A stretch of DNA of 64,000 bases, from assembly GCF_020400605.1 (NCBI RefSeq), contig NZ_JAINRD010000019.1:124001-188000 (forward strand), read 5' to 3'. The first letter of the stretch is position 1; each line of letters begins with the position of its first letter. Below, one piece after another: positions 15,110 through 23,782 of the stretch. Made by a program: the position numbers and the translations under genes. Origin of the DNA: Streptomyces aculeolatus (GTDB lineage Bacteria; Actinomycetota; Actinomycetes; Streptomycetales; Streptomycetaceae). The notes beneath the pieces are model-generated. The model saw only the letters and a program-made list of their open reading frames with translations. It did no database searches and was not told the DNA's origin.

Positions 15110-16155
15110 CGCGGCTCATGCACGTCACGTCCGGCCCGTACGCGCCGCCCACCCCGCGGCGCGAGCTGACCGCCGCCTCCGCCGACGGCACCCCGCTGTA
15201 CGTCGAGGAGCACGGCCCGAAGGACGCGCCCGCGGTCGTCCTCGCGCACGGCTGGTGCTGCTCGACCGCCTTCTGGGCGCCCGTCGTCCGGCAGCTCGCA
15301 CCCGACCACCGCGTCATCGCGTACGACCAGCGGGGCCATGGCCGCAGCCCCGAGGGCAGCCACGGCTCGTACCACACCGCCACCCTCGCCGACGACCTGG
15401 GCGCCGTGCTGGACGCGGTGCTGGCGCCCGGCGAGAAGGCCGTGATCGGCGGCCACTCGATGGGCGGCATGACGCTGATGGCCGCCGCCGGGCGCCCGTA
15501 TCTGCGCGAGCGGGCGGCCGCCGTGATGCTGTGCAGCACGGGCAGCGCGCAGCTGGTGCCCGAGTCGCGGGTGGTGCCGCTGCGGGCCGGGGCGCTGCGC
15601 TCCGCGGTGCAGCGCGCGCTGCTGGTCTCGCGGCTGCCGATGGGGCCGGTGACGCCGCTGTCGAAGAAGGTGCTGGGCCCGGCGATCCTGGGCCGGGGCG
15701 CCACCCCGGCGCAGATCGAGGCGAGCGCCCGGATCGTCTTCGCCACCCCGCGCAAGGCGCGCGGCGTGTGGGGGCGGGTGCTGGCGACGCTCGACCTGGA
15801 CGCGGACGTGGCCCGGATGCCGGTGCCGGCCGCGGTGGTGCACGGCAGCGCCGACCGGCTCACGCCGGTGCGGCTGGCGCGGAAGATCGAGGGGCTGCTG
15901 CCCGAGAGCGCGGGGTTCACCGAACTGGCCGGGCTGGGGCACATGACGCCCATCGAGGCGCCGTACGCGGTCGCCGAGGTGCTGCGCGGGCTCGTACGCG
16001 ACCACCTGGCGGGAGCGCCGGAGGGGGCGCAGGCTGAAGATGCCGCCGACGCGACCGGCGGGGCGGCCGGCGAGACGGGCGCCGGGGCGCCCGGTGGGAC
16101 GACTGCCGGACCGGCCGCCGCGGCGGCCGTCGAGAAGGAGGAGGCGGGCGCATGA
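15106..16155 (+). CDS. Alpha/beta-hydrolase
   Basis: 349 residues. Oxyanion motif VVLAHGWCCST (44-54), nucleophile elbow GGHSMGG with Ser118, catalytic Asp250 in HGSADRLTP and His279 in LAGLGHMTPIE. Next to a Baeyer-Villiger enzyme it probably cleaves the ester or lactone product. The last 45 residues form an Ala/Gly/Thr-rich tail outside the normal fold. The start ATG overlaps the monooxygenase stop (ATGA) and the end overlaps the SDR start the same way, so the three genes are coupled. Confidence 0.9.
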   Translation: MTRLMHVTSGPYAPPTPRRELTAASADGTPLYVEEHGPKDAPAVVLAHGWCCSTAFWAPVVRQLAPDHRVIAYDQRGHGRSPEGSHGSYHTATLADDLGAVLDAVLAPGEKAVIGGHSMGGMTLMAAAGRPYLRERAAAVMLCSTGSAQLVPESRVVPLRAGALRSAVQRALLVSRLPMGPVTPLSKKVLGPAILGRGATPAQIEASARIVFATPRKARGVWGRVLATLDLDADVARMPVPAAVVHGSADRLTPVRLARKIEGLLPESAGFTELAGLGHMTPIEAPYAVAEVLRGLVRDHLAGAPEGAQAEDAADATGGAAGETGAGAPGGTTAGPAAAAAVEKEEAGA

Positions 16156-17063
16156 GCCGCCGGCACGGACTCGTCGAGGGCAAGACCGTCGTCGTCACCG
16201 GCGCCGCCCGCGGCGTCGGCGCGCTGCTCGCGCGCCGGCTGGCGGCGCGCGGGGCGCGGCTCGCGCTGGTGGGGCTGGAGCCGGACGAGCTGAAGAAGGT
16301 CGCCGACTCGCTGCCGGGCGAGGCCGCCCACTGGCACGCCGACGTCACCGACCACGACGCGATGGCCGCCGCGGCGGCGGAGGTCGAGGAGCACTTCGGC
16401 GGCATCGACGTGGTCGTCGCCAACGCGGGCGTCGCCACCGGCGGCCCGTTCCTCGACTCCGACGCCGGCTCCTTCGACCGGGTCATCGAGGTCAACCTGC
16501 TGGGCAGCGTGGCCACCGCCCGCGCCTTCCTGCCCGCGCTGGTCCGTTCGCGCGGCTACCACCTCCAGATCGCCTCGCTCGCCGCCGTGACACCCGCGCC
16601 GATGATGGCGGCGTACTGCGCGTCGAAGTCGGGTGTGGAGGCGTTCGCGCACTGCCTGCGCGGCGAGGTCGGCCACCAGGGCGTGGACGTCGGCGTCGGC
16701 TATCTGAGCTGGACCGACACCGACATGGTGCGCGGCGCCGACGAGGACGAGGTGCTGCGCGACATGCGCGCGCGGCTGCCGTGGCCGTCCAACAAGACCT
16801 ATCCGCTGGCGCCCGCCGTCGAGCGTCTCGTCGCGGGCATCGAGCGGCGCTCGCCGCACGTCTACGGGCAGTGGTGGCTGCGCGGCATGCAGTCGGTGCG
16901 CGGCGCGCTGCCGTCGCTGGTCACCGGGCCGCTGGGGCGGCGGGAGATGCGCAAGCTGGCGCCCCGGCTCGCCGCGACGCGGGAGGCGCGCGGCGGGCTG
17001 GTGGGCGCGGGCGGCGCGGCGGACGAGCGGACGCGGGCGCTGCGGGAGACGCGGGACGCGTAG
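16152..17063 (+). CDS. Short-chain dehydrogenase/reductase
   Basis: 303 residues. Classical SDR: cofactor motif TGAARGVG (16-23), NAG at 91-93, catalytic Ser near 142, and Tyr155/Lys159 in YCASK. It should oxidise an alcohol or reduce a ketone with NAD(P). In this operon it would make the ketone for the monooxygenase or oxidise the alcohol released by the hydrolase. The C-terminal 55 residues are an extension with a possible amphipathic or membrane-associated part (VYGQWWLRGMQSVRGALPSLV). Last gene of the operon, followed by a strong hairpin. Confidence 0.92.
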   Translation: MSRRHGLVEGKTVVVTGAARGVGALLARRLAARGARLALVGLEPDELKKVADSLPGEAAHWHADVTDHDAMAAAAAEVEEHFGGIDVVVANAGVATGGPFLDSDAGSFDRVIEVNLLGSVATARAFLPALVRSRGYHLQIASLAAVTPAPMMAAYCASKSGVEAFAHCLRGEVGHQGVDVGVGYLSWTDTDMVRGADEDEVLRDMRARLPWPSNKTYPLAPAVERLVAGIERRSPHVYGQWWLRGMQSVRGALPSLVTGPLGRREMRKLAPRLAATREARGGLVGAGGAADERTRALRETRDA

Positions 17064-17122
17064 CGCGCGGATGGGACGACGGCGCAGGGGCCGGGGACGG
17101 CGCAGGCGCGGGGCACGGCGAA

Positions 17123-17149
17123 GGGGCGCACCCGGTGCGGGTGCGCCCC
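17123..17149. terminator. Bidirectional terminator hairpin
   Basis: An 11-bp perfect stem (GGGGCGCACCC with its complement) and a 5-nt loop, between the SDR stop and the convergent small protein gene. It can serve both strands. Confidence 0.8.
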
Positions 17150-17174
17150 TCGCGCGTGGCTCAACTACGCCGTG

Positions 17175-17372
17175 TCAGCGCTGCTCCTGCTCGTCGTCGC
17201 GGCCTTCCTGCATGCGGTCGCGGCCCCGCTCCGCGCCCTCCTGGGCACGCTGCGAAGGGTCCTGGCCGGACTCCTGCCCGCGCTCGCGGTTCTGCTGCGC
17301 CTTCTGCGCGGCCTCCTTGGCCTTCTTCGCGGCGTCGTCGGCCATGTCCTTCGCCTTGTCGAATGCGCCCAT
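17175..17372 (-). CDS. Small charged helical protein (65 residues)
   Basis: MGAFDKAKDMADDAAKKAKE begins a protein made almost wholly of Lys, Glu, Asp, Gln, Arg and Ala, expected to be a long helix with a disordered Gln/Glu/Arg-rich end. The composition resembles small CsbD-like or LEA-like stress proteins, but no signature proves that. ATG 17372 is chosen because AGGAG lies 8 bp upstream; the GTG nine bases earlier overlaps that site. It shares the downstream hairpin with the SDR gene. Function unknown. Confidence 0.7.
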   Translation of the reverse strand: MGAFDKAKDMADDAAKKAKEAAQKAQQNRERGQESGQDPSQRAQEGAERGRDRMQEGRDDEQEQR

Positions 17373-17465
17373 TCTTGTCACTCCTAGTGAGAGAGGGGAT
17401 TCGGGCCTTCATCAGGCTTACATAGATGGGCGAATGCCGCATTTCGGGACCAAGTTCTGTGTCCG

Positions 17466-20400
17466 CTACGAGTGCTGCGTACGCGGCGGCAGCGGCGGCC
17501 TGCTCCGGTCCGGCACGTCGGTGTAGTCCGGCGGCGCCGCCGCCGGGTGCTCGGCCAGCAGGTCCAGCGCGGTGGCCACCGCGACGTTCAGCTCGGAGGT
17601 CCGGCCCTCCGCCCAGTCCAGCGGCGTGCGTTCCGCGACCACGTCGGGCGGGACGCCGGCGTTCTCCACGCCCCAGCCGTACTCGTCGAACCAGGCCGCG
17701 TTCATCGGCACCGTGATCACCGTGCCCTCGCCCAGCCGGTGCCGGCCCGTCATCCCGACGACCCCGCCCCACGTCCGCAGCCCCACCACCGGGCCGAGGC
17801 CCAGCAGTTTGAACGCCGCCGTGATCATGTCGCCGTCCGACGACGTGGCCTCGTCGGCCAGCGCCACCATCGGGCCGCGCGGCGCGGTCGAGGTGTACGA
17901 CACGGGCTGCGCGTTGCGCGTCAGGTCCCAGCCCATGATCGTGCGGGTCAGCTTCTCCAGCACCAGCTCGCTGATGTGCCCGCCCGCGTTGCCCCGTACG
18001 TCCACGATCAGCGACTCCCGGTTCATCTCCATCCGCACGTCCCTGTTGAACTGCGCCCAGCCGCTGGCGACCAGGTCCGGGATGTGCAGGTAGCCGCAGC
18101 GCCCGCCGCTCAACTCGTGCACCACCGCGCGCCGCGCCGCCACCCAGTCCTGGTACCGCAGCGGCCGGTCGTCGACCAGCGGGACCACGGCGACCCGGCG
18201 CAGCCTGCCCCCACCGCCCTCGATCGCGAACGTCAGCTCCACCGAGGTGCCGCCGGCCCCCGCTAGCAGCGGGTAGGGACCGGTGACCGGGTCGACCGCG
18301 CGGCCGTCGACGTGCGTGAGCACCGAGCCCTCCGGGATGCCGGTGCCGGCCAGCGGGGAGCGGGCCCGGGTGTCGGAGGAGTCGCCGGGCAGGATGCGCA
18401 CCAGCGCCCAGCCGAGGCCGTCGCGGGTGCGGACGAAGTTCACGCCGAGGAAGCCGATGGGCCGCTGGTAGTGCGGCGGGCCCTCGTTGCGGCGGGCGGG
18501 CGTGACGTACGCGTGCGACGTGCCCAGCTCGCCCAGCACTTCGCGCAGCAGGTCGGCGAACTCGTCCGGCGAGGCCACACGGTCCAGCAGCGGGCGGTAC
18601 TGCGCCAGCACCGCGTCCCAGTCGACGCCGCACATGTGCGGCTCCCAGAAGTACGCCCGGATGATGCGGCCCGCCTCGTCGTACGCCTGGTGCCACTCGG
18701 CCACCGGGTCGGCGGTGTGCAGCACGCGCCGCATGTCGATGTACACGGTGGTGTCCGGGTCCGCCTGCGTGGTCGCCGGGATCGCGCGCAGCGAGCCGCC
18801 GTCGTTGGCCACCAGCCTGCTGCCGTCGCCGCTCACGGCGATCTCCGTGACCAGCGACGTCAGTTCGGTGAGCCGGGCGGTCGAGATGTCGAAGTGCTCC
18901 AGCGTCGGCCGGCCGGAGGTGTCCGAGGGGTTGGCGAACGTCTCGCCGAGCGCGCCGGAGATCGGCCAGCGCAGCCACACCAGCCCGCCGCCCGCGACCG
19001 GCACGAGGGACGAGTACTTCGACGCCGGCACCGGGATCGGCGCCACCCGGCTCTCCAGCCCCTCCGGATCGACCAGCACCGTGGAGTTCCCGCCGGCCGC
19101 CTCCGGCGCCGGCGGCGGCCCGACCGGGTCCATCCCGCCGGCGGCGGGCCGGCCCTCGGCGGACAGCGCGAACGGCGAAGGCGTCGCCGGATGCAGCGGT
19201 ACGAGGTACGGGCGGGAGCCCAGCGGGAACGACAGGTCGCCGGTGTGCACGTCGTACACCGGGTCGAAGCCGCGCCAGGACAGGAACGCCAGATAGCGCC
19301 CGTCACGCGTGAACACCGGCTCCTCGTCCTCGAACCGGCCGTCCGTCACGTCCACGATCGTCCGGTCCGCGATCCGCGCGATCTTGATCTGCCGCAGCGA
19401 GCGGCCGATGCCCGGGTGCGCCCAGGCGATCCACTTGGAGTCCGGCGAGAACGCCAGGTCGCGTACGGGCCCGTTGACCGACCGGATCAGCTCGGTGACC
19501 TGGCAGTCGCCCGCCGCCTCCGCGGGCGACAGCTCCTCCGCGGCCCGCATCGCCTCGGCGAACTGTTCCGCCACCTCCGCCGACATCCGCTCGTCCGCGT
19601 GCACCCGCTCCGGCACCCGGACCAGCAGCAGGCGGCCGTCGTTCGAGGCGATCGCGATGTGCCGCCCGTCCGGCGAGGGCACCAGGGCCAGCACCCGGCC
19701 CAGCCGCCCCGCCGCCAGCCGCAGCGGCTCGCCGACGGCGCCGGTGCGCGGCAGGTCGGCGATCTCGATGGCGTCGTCGCCGGCGGCGTCCGTGACGTAC
19801 GCGACGCGGTTGGTGTCGCCCAGCATCTCCGGCAGCCTGATCCGGACGCCGGGGGTCTCGGTGATCGTGCGCGCCGGGCCGTCGCGGTGGGTCAGCCAGT
19901 ACAGCGCGCCGCGCACCGCGACGGCGCTGGCGCGCCCGGTGGTGTCGACGGTCAGTCCGTGGACGTTGTTCTGCGCGGCCACCTGGTACGGCCGCCGGCC
20001 GACCCGCGGGCTGCCGAGCCGGACGTCGAGGCGGCGCGGCCGCCCCCCGGGGCCGAAGTCCTCGGCGAGCCACAGCTCGCCCGCGCACTGGTAGACCACC
20101 CGCTGGCCGTCCGTGGCGGCGTTCCTGGCGTAGAACTCGGCGTGGTCGCTGTGCCGGCGCAGGTCCGTGCCGTCGGGGAGGCAGGAGTAGAGGTTGCCGG
20201 TGCCCTCGTGGTCGGAGAGGAAGGCGATCCGCGTGGCGGGCGGCGGCCCGACGAACATCACGCACTCCACGTGCCCGCCGAGGTCCGCGAGGAGCCTCTC
20301 ACCGTGCAGGTAGATGCGGCCGGTGGCGCCGCCGCGGTAGCGCTTCCAGGCGGCGGGCTCGTGCGGCGGGCGGCCGGTGAGCAGCAGCGTCTTGCGGCAG

Positions 20401-20912
20401 CCGGAGAGTTCGGCGACGGCGATGTCGTCGACGGGGCCCCAGGGCAGCCGGCGCCCGGGGGAGCCGTCGGTCGCCACCAGGTAGGACCAGGTCTGGTACG
20501 ACAGCGGCTGGCCCTGCGAGGACACCGCGAGGATCTGCGCCGCACCGCCCTCGCCGGCGGCCGGCGGGGTCCAGCCGCACACCCGGGTGTCCGGGCTGCC
20601 CCAGTACGTCAGCCGCCGCGCCCCGCCCCCCTCCGCCGACACGACGTGGATCTCGGCGTCGAGGCTGTGCCAACTGGTGAACGCGATGGACCGCCCGTCC
20701 GGCGAGAACCGCGGATGCCCCACGCGGGTGCGGTCGACGGTCAGCCGCCAGCCCCGCTCGGGCTTGGCGCCGGGGGCGGGCAGCGGGGCGAGCCACAGGT
20801 CGTCCTCGGCGGCGAAGCACAGGAGGTCCCCGTGCAGGTGGGGAAAGCGGAGGTAGGAGAGGCCCGGGCCGGGCGCGGCTGTGCTCTCGGAACCGGCTGT
20901 CACAAACTCCAT
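17466..20912 (-). CDS. Tricorn-type S41 protease
   Basis: 1148 residues, the size class of tricorn core protease. The N-terminal half is two WD40/Tol-like propellers (LRFPHLHGDLLCFAAEDDLWLAPL, HPRFSPDGRSIAFTSW, FTRDGRYLAFLSWRGFDPVYDV). Next come a PDZ-like domain and the C1/C2 S41 core. ELGTSHAY (about residue 800) corresponds to the tricorn catalytic-His region, and DEATSSDGDMI (about 1020) holds the nucleophile Ser, followed by GLRTWGGVVGM and FDEYGWGVENAGVPPD. It degrades peptides released by the proteasome or other proteases. No signal peptide, so cytoplasmic. ATG 20912 chosen; GTG 20903 possible. It diverges from the nickel transporter. Confidence 0.92.
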   Translation of the reverse strand: MEFVTAGSESTAAPGPGLSYLRFPHLHGDLLCFAAEDDLWLAPLPAPGAKPERGWRLTVDRTRVGHPRFSPDGRSIAFTSWHSLDAEIHVVSAEGGGARRLTYWGSPDTRVCGWTPPAAGEGGAAQILAVSSQGQPLSYQTWSYLVATDGSPGRRLPWGPVDDIAVAELSGCRKTLLLTGRPPHEPAAWKRYRGGATGRIYLHGERLLADLGGHVECVMFVGPPPATRIAFLSDHEGTGNLYSCLPDGTDLRRHSDHAEFYARNAATDGQRVVYQCAGELWLAEDFGPGGRPRRLDVRLGSPRVGRRPYQVAAQNNVHGLTVDTTGRASAVAVRGALYWLTHRDGPARTITETPGVRIRLPEMLGDTNRVAYVTDAAGDDAIEIADLPRTGAVGEPLRLAAGRLGRVLALVPSPDGRHIAIASNDGRLLLVRVPERVHADERMSAEVAEQFAEAMRAAEELSPAEAAGDCQVTELIRSVNGPVRDLAFSPDSKWIAWAHPGIGRSLRQIKIARIADRTIVDVTDGRFEDEEPVFTRDGRYLAFLSWRGFDPVYDVHTGDLSFPLGSRPYLVPLHPATPSPFALSAEGRPAAGGMDPVGPPPAPEAAGGNSTVLVDPEGLESRVAPIPVPASKYSSLVPVAGGGLVWLRWPISGALGETFANPSDTSGRPTLEHFDISTARLTELTSLVTEIAVSGDGSRLVANDGGSLRAIPATTQADPDTTVYIDMRRVLHTADPVAEWHQAYDEAGRIIRAYFWEPHMCGVDWDAVLAQYRPLLDRVASPDEFADLLREVLGELGTSHAYVTPARRNEGPPHYQRPIGFLGVNFVRTRDGLGWALVRILPGDSSDTRARSPLAGTGIPEGSVLTHVDGRAVDPVTGPYPLLAGAGGTSVELTFAIEGGGGRLRRVAVVPLVDDRPLRYQDWVAARRAVVHELSGGRCGYLHIPDLVASGWAQFNRDVRMEMNRESLIVDVRGNAGGHISELVLEKLTRTIMGWDLTRNAQPVSYTSTAPRGPMVALADEATSSDGDMITAAFKLLGLGPVVGLRTWGGVVGMTGRHRLGEGTVITVPMNAAWFDEYGWGVENAGVPPDVVAERTPLDWAEGRTSELNVAVATALDLLAEHPAAAPPDYTDVPDRSRPPLPPRTQHS

Positions 20913-20971
20913 GTTTCGGGGCGCAACGGGACACGGCAACTCGGGCGACACCTGTCGCGAGCCGGATGCTA

Positions 20972-20988
20972 TTGCAATCTCTTTGCGA
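20972..20988. promoter_or_regulatory. Nur-type nickel-responsive operator
   Basis: TTGCAA-N5-TTGCGA matches, with one mismatch, the Streptomyces Nur box (tTGCaa-N5-ttGCAA), the site of the nickel-sensing Fur-family repressor. It lies 75 bp before the cbiM-like start. No cobalamin riboswitch-like sequence is seen in the 150-bp gap, which favours nickel over cobalt as the transported metal. Confidence 0.6.
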
Positions 20989-21062
20989 TTGAGCTGGGTG
21001 ACAGGGCCCCGACGTGTCGATACACAGGGGTCGAGGGCGGGAATCGACGGAGGGACGCCACC

Positions 21063-22265
21063 ATGCACGTGCCCGACGGATTCATCGACGCACCCGTCTC
21101 GCTCGCCGCTGGCGCGGTCGCGGCGGGCGCCGTGGCCGTCGGCCTGCGCGGCGCGCGGCACGAACTGGCCGAGCGCACGGCACCGCTGGCCGGGCTCGTC
21201 GCGGCGTTCGTCTTCGCCGTGCAGATGCTGAACTTCCCGGTCGCGGCGGGCACGAGCGGGCACCTCCTGGGGGGCGCCCTGGCGGCGATACTCGTCGGGC
21301 CGTGGACGGCGGTGCTGTGCATAGCCGTCGTCCTGCTGATGCAGGCCCTGCTCTTCGCGGACGGCGGGCTGACCGCGCTGGGCGTGAACATCACGCTGAT
21401 GGGCGTGGTGACGGTGGCGGTCTCCTACGCCGTCTTCCGCGCGCTGCTCGCGGTGCTGCCGCGGGGCGGGGGCGGCCGGGGCGGGCTCGGGGCGGCGGCG
21501 TTCGTGGCTGCGGCGCTGTCGGTACCGGCCTCCGCGCTGGCGTTCACGGGGCTGTACGCGCTGGGCGGCACGGCGGACGTGTCGCTGACGAAGGTGGCCA
21601 CGGCGATGGTCGGCGTCCACCTCCTCATCGGCCTCGGCGAGGCGGCCATCACCACGGCGACGGTCGCCTCGGTGGCCGCGGTCCGGCCCGACCTGATCCA
21701 CGGCGCGCAGGGGCTGCGGCGTCCGCTGGAGCTGCGTACGGCGGCGGTGGCGCGGCCGGGTGCGGGTGGAGGCGGAGGTGCGGGGGCGCCCGGTGCGGAC
21801 GTACCGGTGGCGGCGGCCGGCGGCGGCACGGGGCCGGCGGACGGTCCGCAGGCGCCCGAGGCGCCGGCCTCGGGACGGGGGCCGCGGGGCCGGTCCACGC
21901 GGCGGATCTGGGCGGCGGGGGCGGCGGCCTCGCTGGTCCTCGCCGGGATCGTCAGCTTCTACGCCTCGTCCGACCCGGACGGCCTGGAGAAGGTCGCGGG
22001 CGACGAGGGCATCGCGAAGGAGGAGAAGGAGCACGCGCTCTCCGACTCCCCGCTCGCCGACTACGGCGTCGAGGACGTCACGAACACCCGCCTCTCCGGC
22101 GGCCTGGCGGGGGTCATCGGCGTCACCGCGACCCTGGCGGTGGGCAGCGGGGTGTTCGTCGTGCTCCGCCGCCGGACGGGTCCCGGCCAGCATTCCGACC
22201 AGGGTTCCGACCAGGGCGCCGGCGGGGTGTCCGCTCCGCCTCCGGCGACCCGGCAGGAAGGCTGA
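21063..22265 (+). CDS. ECF transporter S component, CbiM/NikM-CbiN/NikN fusion (probably nickel)
   Basis: 400 residues. It begins MHVPDGF, where the N-terminal Met-His is part of the metal site of NikM/CbiM. About seven helices follow (LAGLVAAFVFAVQMLNFPVAAGTSGHLLGGALAAILVGPW; VHLLIGLGEAAIT). A Gly/Ala linker (about 225-280) leads to a PDGLE domain (SSDPDGLEKVAGDEGIAKEEKE ... LADYGV) flanked by two helices, the N component. It imports Ni2+ or Co2+ for urease, Ni-SOD, hydrogenase or B12. The upstream Nur box argues for nickel. First gene of a three-gene operon. Confidence 0.88.
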   Translation: MHVPDGFIDAPVSLAAGAVAAGAVAVGLRGARHELAERTAPLAGLVAAFVFAVQMLNFPVAAGTSGHLLGGALAAILVGPWTAVLCIAVVLLMQALLFADGGLTALGVNITLMGVVTVAVSYAVFRALLAVLPRGGGGRGGLGAAAFVAAALSVPASALAFTGLYALGGTADVSLTKVATAMVGVHLLIGLGEAAITTATVASVAAVRPDLIHGAQGLRRPLELRTAAVARPGAGGGGGAGAPGADVPVAAAGGGTGPADGPQAPEAPASGRGPRGRSTRRIWAAGAAASLVLAGIVSFYASSDPDGLEKVAGDEGIAKEEKEHALSDSPLADYGVEDVTNTRLSGGLAGVIGVTATLAVGSGVFVVLRRRTGPGQHSDQGSDQGAGGVSAPPPATRQEG

Positions 22266-22267
22266 CC

Positions 22268-23032
22268 TTGGGAGCGGGGCACACGCACAAGCTCTACCGG
22301 CACGGGGTCTCACGCGTGCACCGGCTGCCCGCGCACGTGAAGCTCGTCGCGGCCTTCTGCTTCGTCCTCGTCGTCGTCGCCACCCCCCGCGAAGCCGTGT
22401 GGGCCTTCGGCGCGTACGCCGTGCTGCTCGCCGCCGTCGTCGGCGCCGCGCGTGTGCCCCCGGGGTTCGTGCTGGTGCGGCTCGTCCTCGAAGTGCCCTT
22501 CGTCGCCTTCGCGGTGCTCCTGCCCTTCGTCGCGGAGGGTCCGCGCACCGAGGTCCTCGGTCTCTGGCTCAGCGAGTCCGGCCTCTGGGGGGCCTGGAAC
22601 GTCCTCGCCAAGGGCACCATCGGCGTCGCCGCGTCCGTGCTGCTCGCCGCCACGACCGAACTGCGCGCGCTGCTCCTCGGGCTGCAACGGCTGCGCATGC
22701 CGGCGCTGCTGGTGCAGATCGCGTCCTTCATGGTCCGCTACGGCGACGTGATCGCCGACGAACTGCGCCGGATGCGCATCGCCCGCGAGTCACGCGGTTT
22801 CACCGCACGCGGCCCGCGCCACTGGGGCGTACTCGCCCGCACGGCCGGAGCCCTGTTCATCCGCTCCTACGAGCGCGGTGAGCGCGTCCACCTCGCCATG
22901 GTCAGCCGCGGCTACACGGGCACCATGCCCGTCGCCGACCGGGCGGGCACCACCGCGGCCCAGTGGTCGTACGCCGCCGCGCTGCCCCTCGCCGCCCTCG
23001 CCGTGTGCCTGCTGGGATGGAGCCTCGTATGA
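22268..23032 (+). CDS. cbiQ: ECF transporter T component (CbiQ family)
   Basis: 254 residues from a TTG at 22268 (GAGHTHKLYRHGVSRVHRLPAHVKLVA). GGAAGG lies 6 bp upstream and the start is 3 bp after the cbiM-type stop; no ATG or GTG fits family length as well. Helices include AAFCFVLVVVATP and YAAALPLAALAVCLLGW. The coupling helices with Ala-Arg-Gly-like motifs (MRIARESRGF; HLAMVSRGYTG), which contact the ATPase, are present. It overlaps cbiO by 4 bp. Confidence 0.88.
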   Translation: MGAGHTHKLYRHGVSRVHRLPAHVKLVAAFCFVLVVVATPREAVWAFGAYAVLLAAVVGAARVPPGFVLVRLVLEVPFVAFAVLLPFVAEGPRTEVLGLWLSESGLWGAWNVLAKGTIGVAASVLLAATTELRALLLGLQRLRMPALLVQIASFMVRYGDVIADELRRMRIARESRGFTARGPRHWGVLARTAGALFIRSYERGERVHLAMVSRGYTGTMPVADRAGTTAAQWSYAAALPLAALAVCLLGWSLV

Positions 23033-23772
23033 CACCGCCCCCCGCCCTGGAGGTCGCCGGCCTCGCCTACGCCTACCCCGACGGCCACCAGGCCCTCTTC
23101 GGCGTCGACCTCACCGTTGAGCGCGGCGAGCGCGTGGCCGTCCTCGGGCCCAACGGCGCCGGCAAGACCACCTTCGTCCTGCATCTGAACGGCATCCTCG
23201 GCGGCGGCGCCGGCACCGTCCGCGTCGCCGGACTGCCCGTGGAGAAGCCGAACTTCGCCGAGATCCGCCGCCGCGTCGGCATCGTCTTCCAGGACCCCGA
23301 CGACCAGCTGTTCATGCCCACCGTCCGCGACGACGTGGCCTTCGGGCCGGCTGCCGGCGGCATGCGCGGGCCCGAGCTGGAGGCCTGCGTGCAGCGTGCG
23401 CTGGCGCGGGTCGGCATGGCCGAGTACGCGGACCGGCCGCCGCACCACCTGTCCTTCGGCCAGCGCCGCCGGGTCGCCGTCGCCACCGTGCTGGCCATGG
23501 AGCCGGACCTGCTCGTGCTCGACGAGCCGTCCTCCAACCTCGACCCCGCCGCCCGCCGCGAACTCGCCGAGACCGTCCGTTCCCTCGACGTCACCGTGCT
23601 GATGGTCACCCACGACCTCCCCTACGCCCTCGAACTGTGCCCCCGCTCCGTCATCCTCGGCGGGGGACTGATCGTCGCCGACGGTCCGACCAAGGAACTC
23701 CTCCTCGACGCGGAACTGCTGGCCGCCTACCGCCTGGAAATACCCTTCGGCTTCGACCCGGGCCGGGCATAG
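23029..23772 (+). CDS. cbiO: ECF transporter ATP-binding protein (CbiO family)
   Basis: 247 residues. Walker A GPNGAGKTT (about 40-48), Q-loop FQDPDDQLFMPTVRDDVAFGP, typical of ECF ATPases, signature LSFGQRRRVAVA, Walker B LLVLDEPSSNLDP and switch His in VTHDLPYAL. It powers metal import with the S and T components upstream. Only one ATPase is encoded, so it should work as a homodimer, as in group I ECF transporters. Confidence 0.93.
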   Translation: MTPPPALEVAGLAYAYPDGHQALFGVDLTVERGERVAVLGPNGAGKTTFVLHLNGILGGGAGTVRVAGLPVEKPNFAEIRRRVGIVFQDPDDQLFMPTVRDDVAFGPAAGGMRGPELEACVQRALARVGMAEYADRPPHHLSFGQRRRVAVATVLAMEPDLLVLDEPSSNLDPAARRELAETVRSLDVTVLMVTHDLPYALELCPRSVILGGGLIVADGPTKELLLDAELLAAYRLEIPFGFDPGRA

Positions 23773-23782
23773 GGTCCGAAGC

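Noticed and set aside
13559..17063. Natural-product gene cluster
   Set aside because: Only three tailoring-like enzymes and a regulator are present, without any core synthase; a catabolic mymA-like operon fits better.
20913..21062. Cobalamin riboswitch before the cbiM-like gene
   Set aside because: The gap is only 150 bp and I see no B12-box-like element; a Nur-type site is present instead.
18312..22265. Open frame of 1317 codons on the plus strand across the tricorn protease gene
   Set aside because: It is the antisense shadow of the protease; GC-rich third positions suppress stops. Only its end, from 21063, is a real gene (the cbiM-like one).
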